DNA from: Pectobacterium zantedeschiae
GTDB taxonomy: Bacteria > Pseudomonadota > Gammaproteobacteria > Enterobacterales > Enterobacteriaceae
Reading direction: 5' to 3'
Assembly (NCBI RefSeq): GCF_004137795.1
Contig: NZ_NWTM01000001.1
Location: 2,035,229 to 2,099,228, forward strand
Length of the DNA stretch: 64,000 bases
Numbering within the stretch: position 1 is the first letter of the stretch; each line of letters begins with the position of its first letter. The notes below the pieces were generated by a model, which was not told where the DNA came from, did not search any database, and saw nothing but the letters and a program-made list of their open reading frames with translations. Below are positions 30,155 through 38,878 of this stretch, piece by piece. A program made the position numbers and the translations under genes.

Positions 30155-30197
30155 TTGCCGATAACCGTTCTACGCCCCTATAATGAAATCAGTTATC
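30155..30197 (+). promoter_or_regulatory. gpmA promoter overlapped by a Fur-like box
   Basis: A -35 TTGCCG (30155-30160) and a perfect -10 TATAAT (30179-30184) with an 18-base spacer. The 19-mer starting at the -10 (30179-30197) matches 13 of 19 bases of the Fur consensus. In E. coli gpmA is reported as Fur-repressed, so the overlap makes sense. Confidence 0.6.
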
Positions 30198-30229
30198 ACA
30201 GAAATCTTAGGATAGGAAGGAGTTTAGCT

Positions 30230-30982
30230 ATGGCTGTAACTAAGCTAGTACTGGTAAGACACGGTGAGAGCCAGTGGAACAACGAAAACCGCTTCACAGG
30301 CTGGTACGATGTTGATCTGTCCGACAAGGGCCGTTCAGAAGCCAAAGCCGCAGGTCAGTTGCTGAAAGACGAAGGTTTTGCCTTTGATTTCGCGTATACC
30401 TCTGTGCTGAAACGTGCCATTCACACACTGTGGAACGTACTGGACGAGCTGGATCAAGCCTGGTTGCCAGTTGAGAAATCCTGGAAACTGAATGAGCGCC
30501 ACTACGGTGCGTTGCAGGGTCTGAACAAAGCCGAAACCGCTGAAAAATACGGTGACGAGCAGGTTAAACAATGGCGTCGTGGTTTCGCAATTACGCCTCC
30601 AGAGTTGACGCGTGATGACGAGCGTTTCCCTGGCCACGATCCACGTTACGCATCTCTGAGTGACAAAGAGCTGCCACTGACTGAAAGCCTGGCGCTGACC
30701 ATCGAACGTGTTGTGCCTTACTGGACCGAAACCATCCTGCCACGTATCAAAAGCGGTGAGCGTGTTATCGTTGCAGCTCACGGTAACTCACTGCGTGCAC
30801 TGGTGAAATATCTGGACAACATGGGTGAAGATGAAATTCTGGAACTGAATATCCCGACTGGCGTGCCGTTGGTATATGAGTTCGACGAGAACTTCAAACC
30901 TATCAAACGTTACTACCTGGGCAACGCGGACGAAATCGCCGCAAAAGCTGCCGCAGTAGCGAATCAGGGTAAAGCGAAGTAA
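30230..30982 (+). CDS. gpmA: 2,3-bisphosphoglycerate-dependent phosphoglycerate mutase
   Basis: Interconverts 3- and 2-phosphoglycerate in glycolysis and gluconeogenesis. The ATG at 30230 has a GGAAGGAG ribosome site and gives 250 residues, as in E. coli. The phosphohistidine motif [10 protein letters not shown] places H11, and the second catalytic histidine is in [11 protein letters not shown]. The frame opens upstream at 30155 but crosses the promoter. Confidence 0.97.
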   Translation: MAVTKLVLVRHGESQWNNENRFTGWYDVDLSDKGRSEAKAAGQLLKDEGFAFDFAYTSVLKRAIHTLWNVLDELDQAWLPVEKSWKLNERHYGALQGLNKAETAEKYGDEQVKQWRRGFAITPPELTRDDERFPGHDPRYASLSDKELPLTESLALTIERVVPYWTETILPRIKSGERVIVAAHGNSLRALVKYLDNMGEDEILELNIPTGVPLVYEFDENFKPIKRYYLGNADEIAAKAAAVANQGKAK

Positions 30983-31000
30983 TTTACCTCTGGATAAGAA

Positions 31001-31026
31001 AAACCCGGCCTACGCCGGGTTTTTTA
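31001..31026 (+). terminator. Rho-independent terminator of gpmA
   Basis: Stem AACCCGGC/GCCGGGTT with a short CTAC loop followed by TTTTTT, 18 bases after gpmA. Confidence 0.9.
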
Positions 31027-31112
31027 TTCTCCGCTATCTGTCACACCCTATTGCAGGCAGAAAAATAGAGGGAACGTTTTTGTATGGCGTGAGAATGCAA
31101 CGCCATTTGATA

Positions 31113-32168
31113 TTACTGACTGCGGCGTTCGCGCACAGCAGACGCTAACTGACGCAGCAGGGATTCTGTATCTTCCCAGCCAATACAAGCATCGGTAACG
31201 CTACGGCCATAAACCAACGGCTCATTGCTTTCCAGATTCTGGTTACCTTCAACCAAATGGCTTTCCACCATCACACCCATAATCGCTTTTTCGCCCTGAG
31301 CGATTTGCCCGCAGACATCAGTACAGACTTCCATCTGCTTTTTGAACTGCTTGCTGCTGTTCGCATGGCTAAAATCGATCATGACCTGCGGTGTCAGGCC
31401 CGCTTTTTCCAAGCCAACTTTCACGTCTTTAACGTGTTCGGCGCTGTAGTTCGGTGTTTTGCCACCGCGCAGAATGATGTGGCAATCGTTGTTACCGCTG
31501 GTGTTCACGATAGCTGAATGTCCCCATTTGGTGACAGACAGGAAGCAGTGCGGCGCGCTGGCTGCGTTGATCGCATCAATCGCTACCTTGATCGTGCCGT
31601 CGGTGCCGTTTTTAAAGCCAACAGGACATGACAGACCAGACGCCAATTCACGGTGTACCTGAGATTCTGTAGTACGTGCACCAATAGCGCCCCAGCTCAT
31701 CAGATCCGCCATGTATTGCGGGGTAATCATATCCAGGAATTCACCCGCAGCAGGTAAACCAATATCGTTAATCTCCAACAGCAACTGGCGCGCAATACGC
31801 AGGCCATCATTGATCTGGAAACTATTATCCATGTGCGGATCGTTAATTAGCCCTTTCCAGCCAATCGTGGTACGTGGTTTTTCAAAATAAACCCGCATGA
31901 CCACTTCCAGATCGTCACTCAACTCGTTACGCAGCGTCAGCAGACGCGCGGCATACTCTTTCGCTGCTTTTGTGTCGTGGATCGAACAAGGACCAATCAC
32001 CACCAGCAGGCGATCATCATTGCCGTTAAGAATTTTATGGATAGCAGTACGCGCGAACGATACCGTTTCCGCGGCCTTCTCCGTGGCTGGAAACTTTTCT
32101 AGCAAAGCAACCGGCGGCAACAGTTCATTAATCTCTTTAATTCTTAAATCATCATTTTGGTAATTCAT
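31113..32168 (-). CDS. aroG: DAHP synthase, phenylalanine-sensitive type
   Basis: Condenses phosphoenolpyruvate and erythrose 4-phosphate, the first step of the shikimate pathway. The chosen ATG at 32168 yields 351 residues (350 in E. coli AroG), four codons inside the open frame. The sequence begins MNYQNDDLRIKEI, which marks AroG rather than AroF or AroH. Blocks such as VVIGPCSIHD, GWKGLINDPHMDNSF and IDFSHANSSKQFKKQM are intact. Confidence 0.96.
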   Translation of the reverse strand: MNYQNDDLRIKEINELLPPVALLEKFPATEKAAETVSFARTAIHKILNGNDDRLLVVIGPCSIHDTKAAKEYAARLLTLRNELSDDLEVVMRVYFEKPRTTIGWKGLINDPHMDNSFQINDGLRIARQLLLEINDIGLPAAGEFLDMITPQYMADLMSWGAIGARTTESQVHRELASGLSCPVGFKNGTDGTIKVAIDAINAASAPHCFLSVTKWGHSAIVNTSGNNDCHIILRGGKTPNYSAEHVKDVKVGLEKAGLTPQVMIDFSHANSSKQFKKQMEVCTDVCGQIAQGEKAIMGVMVESHLVEGNQNLESNEPLVYGRSVTDACIGWEDTESLLRQLASAVRERRSQ

Positions 32169-32462
32169 AAATAAATCCATCGGTTCCGAAACGGTATGTT
32201 AGCCCCATCCAATACGCGCCATTCCGCCTGTGCGGGCAGCCTGAGAAACGGGATGTTTCATATTGAAGATTGATTATTATATGTCAAGCTGGTGTTATCA
32301 GGACGCTGAAATCAGTAGGATTTGCGCGATCAAATGCTCTCAGATGCCGCATCCGTCCTATTTTCACCAAAAAATAGCCCAACCAACGGGTCAGTGAACA
32401 CAGGATAGGTTTTCTCTGTGGGTTTCAGTAAAGTAGGATAAAACCGCAACTCAGGGTGATTT

Positions 32463-33425
32463 ATGGCACATAACCACAGCCACACGGAATCAGGCAACAG
32501 TAAACGTCTGCTGGCCGCATTTATCATTACCGCCACGTTTATGGTGGCAGAAGTCATTGGCGGCCTGCTGTCCGGCTCCCTGGCTCTGCTCGCCGATGCC
32601 GGTCATATGTTGACCGACGCCGCAGCGCTGTTCGTCGCGCTTGTCGCTGTACGTTTCGCACAGCGTAAACCGAATTCGCGCCACACCTTTGGTTATCTGC
32701 GATTCACCACCCTCGCAGCCTTTGTTAACGCGCTAACGCTGATACTGATTACTGCTTTTATCTTCTGGGAAGCGATTCAACGCTTCAATGACCCTCAGCC
32801 CGTTGCTGGCATCCCTATGCTGCTTGTCGCCATTGCTGGGTTACTGGCAAACATTGTGGCGTTTTGGCTATTACACCAAGGTAGTGAAGAGAAAAATATT
32901 AACGTCCGCGCAGCGGCCCTGCATGTGCTGGGCGATCTGCTAGGATCCGTTGGGGCGATTGCCGCCGCCGTCATCATTCTTTATACCAACTGGACGCCTA
33001 TCGACCCGATTCTCTCTATTCTGGTGTCGTGTCTGGTACTGCGTAGTGCGTGGGCGCTATTGAAAGAGAGTATTCATGAACTGTTGGAAGGCACACCAAA
33101 CCAGCTCAGCGTTGAGGCGCTGCAGAAAGATCTGACGCTGAATATTCCCGAAGTCAGGAACATCCATCATGTTCATTTATGGCAGGTTGGCGAAAAACCG
33201 ATGATGACGCTGCATGCACAAGTGGTGCCGCCTCACGATCACGATGCGCTGCTAAGACGTATTCAGGAATACTTACTGACGCATTACCAGATTGAACACG
33301 CAACCATTCAGATGGAATATCAACGCTGTGATGATGACCACTGCTCTTTTCATCAGGAAAACCATCATTCGGCTATTCATGATAATGAAAAGCATGATGT
33401 AGAAGGCCACCACCACAAGCATTAA
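32463..33425 (+). CDS. zitB: Zinc exporter ZitB, cation diffusion facilitator
   Basis: Inner-membrane Zn2+/H+ antiporter of 320 residues (313 in E. coli). Six helices can be placed. The metal-site pairs ADAGHMLTD (helix 2) and HVLGDLLGS (helix 5) are intact. The N-terminus (HNHSH) and C-terminus (HHKH, with several DDxH/HQENHH clusters) are histidine-rich, as usual for zinc exporters. It lies near aroG, as in E. coli, but ybgS is absent. Its stop is seven bases from the convergent pnuC stop. Confidence 0.94.
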   Translation: MAHNHSHTESGNSKRLLAAFIITATFMVAEVIGGLLSGSLALLADAGHMLTDAAALFVALVAVRFAQRKPNSRHTFGYLRFTTLAAFVNALTLILITAFIFWEAIQRFNDPQPVAGIPMLLVAIAGLLANIVAFWLLHQGSEEKNINVRAAALHVLGDLLGSVGAIAAAVIILYTNWTPIDPILSILVSCLVLRSAWALLKESIHELLEGTPNQLSVEALQKDLTLNIPEVRNIHHVHLWQVGEKPMMTLHAQVVPPHDHDALLRRIQEYLLTHYQIEHATIQMEYQRCDDDHCSFHQENHHSAIHDNEKHDVEGHHHKH

Positions 33426-33432
33426 GTTTGGG

Positions 33433-34158
33433 TTACACGCCGTTTGAAACCGCGCTGACGCGATTTTCCTTTGCGCTCTTAATCCACAGCCAAGAGCCGT
33501 TCAGGGCAATCAGCGTCAGGATCGCGTATTCGACCGCCATCGCATACACCCCCTGATAAGCAAAAATTACCACGCTTATCACATCAATCACCACCCACAG
33601 CAGCCAATTCTCGACGTATTTACGCGTCATCAAAATCATCGCCACAATCGACAACACCATCATCGTGGAATCCCAGAATGGAAACGCATCCGGCTGAAGA
33701 TTCGGCATTTGTACTGACAACCCTAGCCCCTGCATACCAGAAACGGCAATACGCGTTAGCACAGCAAACACCGCATCAATGTAGAACGTCATCAAACCAA
33801 TCGCGACAACGCAGGCTACCGACCAGCCAATGAGCTTCTGCGCGGGTAGCCAGCGAATGCGTAACTCGACTTCCTGCGTATCCGTCTTGCGCGTCCAGGC
33901 GTACCAACCATAGATATTGGCGGCAAAGAAGAAGATTTGCAGCAATAGGCTAGCGTAAAGCTGAATCTGAAAAAAGATCACGGCAAACAGCGTGACGTTA
34001 ATCAACCCAAATAGATAGTTGATGGTTTTTTCCTGGCTCGCGAACCAGATACACAGCAACCCAAATAGCGTGCCAATCGCCTCAATCCAGGAAAGATCGT
34101 ATCCCCCTTCGCCCAAAGGAATATGAATTAAAATATTACTGGTACTAAAAAAATCCAT
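33433..34158 (-). CDS. pnuC: Nicotinamide riboside transporter PnuC
   Basis: Facilitates nicotinamide riboside uptake for NAD salvage. From the ATG at 34158 it has 240 residues, matching E. coli PnuC from the first residues (MDFFS..NILIHIPLGEGGY). Seven membrane helices and the tryptophan-rich FAANIYGWYAW segment are present. It lies 59 bases downstream of nadA in the same direction, the known nadA-pnuC operon. Confidence 0.95.
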   Translation of the reverse strand: MDFFSTSNILIHIPLGEGGYDLSWIEAIGTLFGLLCIWFASQEKTINYLFGLINVTLFAVIFFQIQLYASLLLQIFFFAANIYGWYAWTRKTDTQEVELRIRWLPAQKLIGWSVACVVAIGLMTFYIDAVFAVLTRIAVSGMQGLGLSVQMPNLQPDAFPFWDSTMMVLSIVAMILMTRKYVENWLLWVVIDVISVVIFAYQGVYAMAVEYAILTLIALNGSWLWIKSAKENRVSAVSNGV

Positions 34159-34216
34159 CTCACCACCCTGTCTCAATTATTGTAAGAAACTTATATCAAA
34201 ATGCCCTGAATCCCCG

Positions 34217-35278
34217 TCAAGCATTCCCTTTCACACGCAATTTTAGCGAAGCAGCAAAATCCAACATGCGATTCAACGGGATTAGCGCGCCTTCTCGCAA
34301 AGCTGCATCAACATGTATCTCATGTGCATCACCGCCTTGCTCCAGACCGTTAACAATCGCCTCCAGCCCATTCATCGCCATCCACGGGCAGTGAGCGCAA
34401 CTGCGGCAGGTTGCCCCTTCACCCGCTGTCGGCGCTTCCAGCAATGTTTTCTCCGGGCAGGCCTGCTGCATCTTGTAAAAAATGCCGCGGTCGGTCGCTA
34501 CAATCAATTCACGCTGTGGCAGCGTCTTCGCAGCCTGAATCAGTTGGCTGGTTGACCCAACGGCATCAGCCATCTCTACCACGCTCTGTGGCGATTCTGG
34601 ATGGACCAAAATTGCCGCATCGGGGTACAGAATCTTCATGCGTTTCAGCGCCTGCGTTTTAAATTCATCATGCACAATGCACGCGCCTTGCCAACACAAC
34701 ACATCCGCCTGCGTCTGTTTTTGTACATAGCTTCCCAGGTGGCGATCCGGCGCCCAGATAATCTTTTCTCCCAGACTATCCAGATGTTCAATCAGCTCCA
34801 CCGCGATACTGGATGTAACGACCCAATCTGCACGCGCTTTTACTGCCGCAGAGGTATTGGCATACACCACTACCGTTCGGTCTGGGTGCGCATCACAAAA
34901 ACGGCTGAACTCATCGACGGGGCAACCGAGATCGAGCGAACATTCGGCTTCCAGCGTAGGCATCAGAATCGTCTTTTCCGGGTTAAGTATCTTGGCGGTT
35001 TCCCCCATAAAGCGCACCCCTGCTACCAACAGCGTCGATGCAGAGTGGGTGCTACCAAACCGCGCCATTTCCAGCGAATCCGCCACACAGCCACCAGTCT
35101 CTTCAGCCAGCGCCTGAATTTCCGGATCGGTATAGTAGTGCGCGACCATGACAGCGTTTCTTTCCCGCAGCAGCGTCTTTATCCTGCTGCGATAATGCTG
35201 TTTTGCATCAGCCGATAATGGCTTGGGCTTCGGCGGAAAGGGGTAAATAGTCTCATTGCTATCAAAAAGGATACTCAT
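34217..35278 (-). CDS. nadA: Quinolinate synthase
   Basis: Makes quinolinate from iminoaspartate and dihydroxyacetone phosphate in NAD synthesis, using an oxygen-sensitive 4Fe-4S cluster. The start at 35278 gives 353 residues; homology starts there (MSILFD). The three cluster cysteines lie in [23 protein letters not shown] and [13 protein letters not shown] possible NadR-like half-site TGTTTA lies at 35416-35421 in the upstream region. Confidence 0.96.
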   Translation of the reverse strand: MSILFDSNETIYPFPPKPKPLSADAKQHYRSRIKTLLRERNAVMVAHYYTDPEIQALAEETGGCVADSLEMARFGSTHSASTLLVAGVRFMGETAKILNPEKTILMPTLEAECSLDLGCPVDEFSRFCDAHPDRTVVVYANTSAAVKARADWVVTSSIAVELIEHLDSLGEKIIWAPDRHLGSYVQKQTQADVLCWQGACIVHDEFKTQALKRMKILYPDAAILVHPESPQSVVEMADAVGSTSQLIQAAKTLPQRELIVATDRGIFYKMQQACPEKTLLEAPTAGEGATCRSCAHCPWMAMNGLEAIVNGLEQGGDAHEIHVDAALREGALIPLNRMLDFAASLKLRVKGNA

Positions 35279-35493
35279 TATGGATTTCCACGATGACAAC
35301 TCGGGTTGGAACACCTGATACTGGTTCAGCACCAGCAGCGGAGTTTTCTATCCTAAACAAAATACCGAAAACCTTGCCTAAAGTCGCGGTATTTTTTCTA
35401 GTAAACCCACCATTTTGTTTAATATGCTTAAAATAGTGATATGGGATACGTGGATGGGACCATCAGTAGAAGAGAGACAAGGAGAAAAATGGC

Positions 35494-35892
35494 ATGGCCA
35501 GCCTCTATATCAGAATATATCGCGATACGTTGACCGTCAGAAACGTGGACACTAAAAAAGAGGTGACTGAGCAATCAGAAGTACCTTTTACAACCACGCG
35601 CTTACTGCTCGGGCAGATGATTCCTGCGATGAAGCTATTGGACCGACTCGCACGCAAGGTAGCGGCCAAACGACTGGCTGATCTGTTCTCCTCACACAAC
35701 GTTATCATCCATGCTATGGAGATGAATGAAGGCGGGCACAGCCAGGTTGAGTTTGCCAGCTACATAGAGTTAGCCAAGAGCATCAGTCCGCAAGGAAAAC
35801 ATATTTATGTATGTAGCAAAAATGTGCCGCTTACCGACCAGGAAGTTATACAAATTTTTAGCGGCGACATGCCTTCTATCGTCAGCCGCTAA
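35494..35892 (+). CDS. YjaA-like small stress protein
   Basis: A 132-residue protein without signal peptide. Its start (MASLYIRIYRDTLTVRNV) and the segment AMEMNEGGHSQVE resemble E. coli YjaA (127 residues; LYIQIRRNQITVRDL, ALEMNEGGLSQVE). YjaA has been linked to stress responses, but no biochemical function is known. An AAGGAG site lies nine bases upstream of the ATG. It is isolated between nadA and the DUF554 gene, not at the E. coli yjaA locus. Confidence 0.68.
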   Translation: MASLYIRIYRDTLTVRNVDTKKEVTEQSEVPFTTTRLLLGQMIPAMKLLDRLARKVAAKRLADLFSSHNVIIHAMEMNEGGHSQVEFASYIELAKSISPQGKHIYVCSKNVPLTDQEVIQIFSGDMPSIVSR

Positions 35893-35906
35893 TCAGACAC
35901 TGCGTT

Positions 35907-36623
35907 TTAGGCGAAGAATCGATGCCAGTACAAAGAGATAGGGATAACCAGAACCAAAGCAGGCAGGAAGTTAACTACCGCAAATGATTTGATCTGCGCG
36001 ATTCTCAGCCCTACCGCAATCATGATAATTCCGCCACAGGCAGAAAAATCACCCATCGTGACCTCTGTCATAAAGGGCATAATCAATTTGGCGGAGAAGA
36101 ATAACAAGATCTGGACAATCATCTGCGGTATCGCAATCGACATTACAGCAAGGCCAAGCGTGATGGAGAAAATCAGCGCGGTGAAAATATCCAAAGCAGA
36201 TTTAATAATCAGCAGTTGATAATCACCCGTTAACCCTTCCGTCAACGCCCCAACTACACCAGTGCCGCTGGCACAAAACAGAACGATTAGCGCGGTAAAG
36301 TTCTGAGTGTAGACATCCTGCGGTAGGCGATGCTCCTGCGCAGGCAGAACGCGGTTTAATCCTTTCTGAATCATCGTACCAGCCCACTGCACGCCGGACT
36401 CCATACGTAGCAGTTCACCTAACGCCACGCCAATCACGATAGCCAGCGCCACTGCAGGGAGTTGCTGGACTTTAACAACCAGCGTGACCCCCATGGCAAT
36501 CGACACCATCGCAAATGCAGGAGGCAAACCATCCTGCAAACGCTGAGGAATAAAGCGACGTAAAGCAATGCCCAGACCGCTACCAATCAAGATGGCGGCA
36601 CCATTAATCAACGGACCAATCAT
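35907..36623 (-). CDS. DUF554 membrane protein, YqgA-like
   Basis: A 238-residue inner-membrane protein with about seven hydrophobic helices. It begins MIGPLINGAAILIGSGLG after an AGGAAGAT ribosome site; the eight-codon extension is not needed. The family is widespread, with E. coli YqgA as nearest relative. Function is unknown. Its stop converges with the yjaA-like gene 15 bases away. Confidence 0.82.
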   Translation of the reverse strand: MIGPLINGAAILIGSGLGIALRRFIPQRLQDGLPPAFAMVSIAMGVTLVVKVQQLPAVALAIVIGVALGELLRMESGVQWAGTMIQKGLNRVLPAQEHRLPQDVYTQNFTALIVLFCASGTGVVGALTEGLTGDYQLLIIKSALDIFTALIFSITLGLAVMSIAIPQMIVQILLFFSAKLIMPFMTEVTMGDFSACGGIIMIAVGLRIAQIKSFAVVNFLPALVLVIPISLYWHRFFA

Positions 36624-36857
36624 ATATCTTCCTAAACAGGGCGACACACGCTTCCCTGTGGCAATGACTTCCCTGCTTGATAGGATTAGGAAACAGTTCC
36701 TGACGGGTTATGTAGTCCATGCAGAGGGGTGAAACCCTACTATACTCCAAAGCTTTAACGAGCTGGGAATGATAATAGGTTTTATCTCATCGAGACGACA
36801 CGTGCTGCATAGACTAAAATGAATTTATTCAAAGGAGGAGATTTACTGCTGAAGCGG
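36624..36857. other. Intergenic region before the tRNA-Lys relics
   Basis: 234 bases between the DUF554 start and the first tRNA relic. It should include the DUF554 promoter on the minus strand and the downstream flank of the tRNA-Lys unit. A short hairpin GGGGTGAAACCC-like stem is at about 36726-36737. No gene is visible, and an open frame starting at 36819 only crosses the tRNA relics. Confidence 0.5.
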
Positions 36858-36946
36858 TGGTGGGTCGTGCAGGATGACTCAGCCTTCGGGGTCAACGTTG
36901 ACGCGCTTCGCTCGGCTCGAACCTGCGACCAATTGATTGAAAGTCA
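36858..36946 (-). pseudogene. tRNA-Lys relic 1, split by a 41-bp insert in the T loop
   Basis: From the CCA end (36858) it reads as the tRNA-Lys acceptor and T arm up to GGAT, then has 41 foreign bases (36876-36916), then resumes at TCGAACCTGCGACC and continues through the anticodon arm with one change (ATTGAAAG for ATTAAAAG). It stops at 36946; the D arm and 5' acceptor strand are missing. The insert contains a perfect palindrome GTCAACGTTGAC. Confidence 0.85.
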
Positions 36947-37003
36947 CGATGTTCATTGCGTAGAAACGCAGATAGTATTATCAGGAATTGAACTGCTAGA
37001 AGA

Positions 37004-37116
37004 TGGTGGGTCGTGCAGGATGACTCAGCCTTCGGCTTCGCCCCTTCGGGGTCAACGCTGGCGCGTTGCTGTCTCGCTTCGCTCGGCTCGAACCTGCGAC
37101 CAATTGATTGAAAGTC
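37004..37116 (-). pseudogene. tRNA-Lys relic 2, split by a 66-bp insert in the T loop
   Basis: The same break points as relic 1, but the insert is 66 bases (37022-37087). It carries three mini-hairpins: AGCC-TTC-GGCT, CCCC-TTC-GGGG and CAACGC-TGGC-GCGTTG. The tRNA part ends at 37116 and is followed by about 58 bases almost identical to those after relic 1, so the pair arose by duplication. Confidence 0.85.
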
Positions 37117-37174
37117 ACGATGTTCATTGCATAGAAACGCAGATAGTATTATCAGGAATTGAACTGCTAGAAGA

Positions 37175-37250
37175 TGGTGGGTCGTGCAGGATTCGAACCT
37201 GCGACCAATTGATTAAAAGTCAACTGCTCTACCGACTGAGCTAACGACCC
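37175..37250 (-). tRNA. tRNA-Lys (UUU), copy 1
   Basis: 76 bases with encoded CCA. Acceptor GGGTCGT/ACGACCC, anticodon loop CTTTTAA (anticodon TTT), and regular D and T arms. It lies in the position of the Lys/Val tRNA cluster between cpoB and nadA of E. coli, though no valine tRNA is present. Confidence 0.97.
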
Positions 37251-37290
37251 GCAATGCGGAACTACTGCTTACTAACATTCTTCTTGAAAT

Positions 37291-37366
37291 TGGTGGGTCG
37301 TGCAGGATTCGAACCTGCGACCAATTGATTAAAAGTCAACTGCTCTACCGACTGAGCTAACGACCC
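37291..37366 (-). tRNA. tRNA-Lys (UUU), copy 2
   Basis: Identical in sequence to copy 1 over all 76 bases including CCA; anticodon TTT. Separated from it by 40 bases, so both are likely processed from one transcript, this copy first. Confidence 0.97.
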
Positions 37367-37491
37367 AATTTCATGCTGCTTTAGCGTTTCGCTGTTTGCC
37401 TTGGCAACGGCGGCACATATTACTGATTTAAATTTTCAGCGCAACCTATTTTCTTAAAAAACTGTTTGATTGCTTACTCTTAAGACGTTTA

Positions 37492-37528
37492 GGCACAAAA
37501 ACCGCTCATGATGCGCAATTTTTGTGCC
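37492..37528. repeat. Inverted repeat between tRNA-Lys and cpoB
   Basis: GGCACAAAAA (37492-37501) and TTTTTGTGCC (37519-37528), perfect 10-bp arms with a 17-base loop, 15 bases past the cpoB stop. It may be the terminator of the tol-pal-cpoB transcript, or it may simply separate it from the tRNA promoter. Confidence 0.5.
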
Positions 37529-37542
37529 AATTAATACTGGTA

Positions 37543-38319
37543 TTACGATCCCGCTAAACGCTTTTGCGCCTGCTTTGCACTTTCCGTATTGGGGTACATT
37601 TTTACAACTTGCTGGTAAACGGCCTTGGCTTTATCAGCCTGACCTTTTTCCTGCATGATCACCCCAACCTTCAGCAAGGCTTCGGAACTTTTTGGTGACT
37701 TGGGATAATTTTTAACAACGTTGGCGAAATAGTACGCCGCATCGTCCTTTTTCCCCTTGTTGTAATTCAACTGACCAAGCCAATAGTTAGCGTTAGGTTG
37801 ATACGTTGAATCAGGGTACTTCTTGACGAATGCCTGAAATGCGCTGATCGCCTGATCGTACTGTTTTTTCTCCAATACGAGTGCGACTGCAGCATTGTAA
37901 TCAGTATTCGCATCACCCGTACTGGCCGGTGCCGCCGTATTGGCGGCACCGGTATCAGTACCCGCAGCAGCGGCAGGTGTGCCGTCTGTTGTCGGTGTAG
38001 AAGATGATTGCGAACTTAATCCATCAATCTGCTGATAGATCTGCTTCTGCCGTTCAACAATCTGATTCAACTGATACTGACTTTCCTGAATCTGCCCACG
38101 GAGGCTGTCCATATCACGTTGATTATCAGAGATCTGCTGCTGAAGTTGGGTTAAAAGCTGACTGTGAGCGTTAGAAATACGCTCCAATTGAGTGACGCGG
38201 TCTTCGACCGAGCCTGAGCCGACATTACTGATTGGCGCTTGGGCAGTAGCGGCCCAAGGGACCGCTACGCCAACCAGTAACGACAGACCCAACAGGTGAC
38301 GTCTGAAGTTACTGCTCAT
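37543..38319 (-). CDS. cpoB: Cell division coordinator CpoB (YbgF)
   Basis: Periplasmic protein that links peptidoglycan synthesis to Tol-driven outer-membrane constriction. 258 residues. A signal peptide ends near ATAQ (residue 27). A coiled-coil region (about residues 38-100, Gln/Leu heptads) forms the trimer. A Ser/Thr/Ala-rich linker leads to three C-terminal TPR repeats (DYNAAVALVLEKKQYDQAI onward). It starts nine bases after pal, the conserved end of the tol operon. Confidence 0.95.
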   Translation of the reverse strand: MSSNFRRHLLGLSLLVGVAVPWAATAQAPISNVGSGSVEDRVTQLERISNAHSQLLTQLQQQISDNQRDMDSLRGQIQESQYQLNQIVERQKQIYQQIDGLSSQSSSTPTTDGTPAAAAGTDTGAANTAAPASTGDANTDYNAAVALVLEKKQYDQAISAFQAFVKKYPDSTYQPNANYWLGQLNYNKGKKDDAAYYFANVVKNYPKSPKSSEALLKVGVIMQEKGQADKAKAVYQQVVKMYPNTESAKQAQKRLAGS

Positions 38320-38328
38320 GCGATTCTC

Positions 38329-38838
38329 TTAATATACCAGAACGGCACGACGGTTTTTGGCATATGCCGCTTCGTCATGACCGAGAACAGCTGGTTTCTC
38401 TTTACCGTAAGAAACGATAGAGATCTGATCGGAAGAAACGCCTTTACCCTGCAGGTACATTTGTACCGCGTTGGCACGACGCTCACCCAGAGCGATGTTG
38501 TATTCTGGCGTGCCGCGTTCGTCCGCATGACCTTCGATAGTCACTTTGTAAGACGGGTTGCTACGCAGGAATGCAGCGTGTGCGTCCAGCATCTGAGCGA
38601 ATTCAGAGCTCACATCGTACTTGTCCAGACCGAAGTAAACGATGTTGTTGCGCTGTAATTCTTGCATCTGCAAACGAGCTTGCTCAGAAGAAGACATGTT
38701 GCCGCCGTCCATCATGCCGTTGTTACCAGCACCCATGGAAGATTGGTCATTGTCCGCATTCTTGTTGGAGCTACAAGCGGCCACTGCCAGTACCGGCAGA
38801 GCCAACATCAGGCCTTTCAGCACTTTATTGAATTGCAT
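38329..38838 (-). CDS. pal: Peptidoglycan-associated lipoprotein Pal
   Basis: Outer-membrane lipoprotein that grips peptidoglycan and binds TolB. 169 residues; the lipobox LAVAAC gives lipidated C22. A flexible Gly/Met/Asn-rich linker is followed by an OmpA-like domain with the peptidoglycan-binding segment [20 protein letters not shown]. It lies 40 bases after tolB. Confidence 0.97.
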   Translation of the reverse strand: MQFNKVLKGLMLALPVLAVAACSSNKNADNDQSSMGAGNNGMMDGGNMSSSEQARLQMQELQRNNIVYFGLDKYDVSSEFAQMLDAHAAFLRSNPSYKVTIEGHADERGTPEYNIALGERRANAVQMYLQGKGVSSDQISIVSYGKEKPAVLGHDEAAYAKNRRAVLVY

Positions 38839-38878
38839 TTCTTATGTCCTTTGACGAGTTTATTGTACATATCTGTAC

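Noticed and set aside
31477-31662. Antisense open frames within aroG
   Set aside because: Short shadows in other frames of aroG, without start signals or recognisable products.
35353-35433. NadR operator upstream of nadA
   Set aside because: A TGTTTA half-site is present at 35416-35421, but its partner matches only about four of six bases at the right spacing. Not strong enough to list as a feature.
36819-37244. 141-codon open frame across the tRNA-Lys region
   Set aside because: It is only the translation of duplicated tRNA relics and an intact tRNA. The internal repetition of the protein reflects the DNA repeat.
36858-37366. Repeat series taken as a CRISPR array
   Set aside because: The repeated units are tRNA-Lys genes and relics of unequal length, with no uniform short repeats or spacers and no cas genes.
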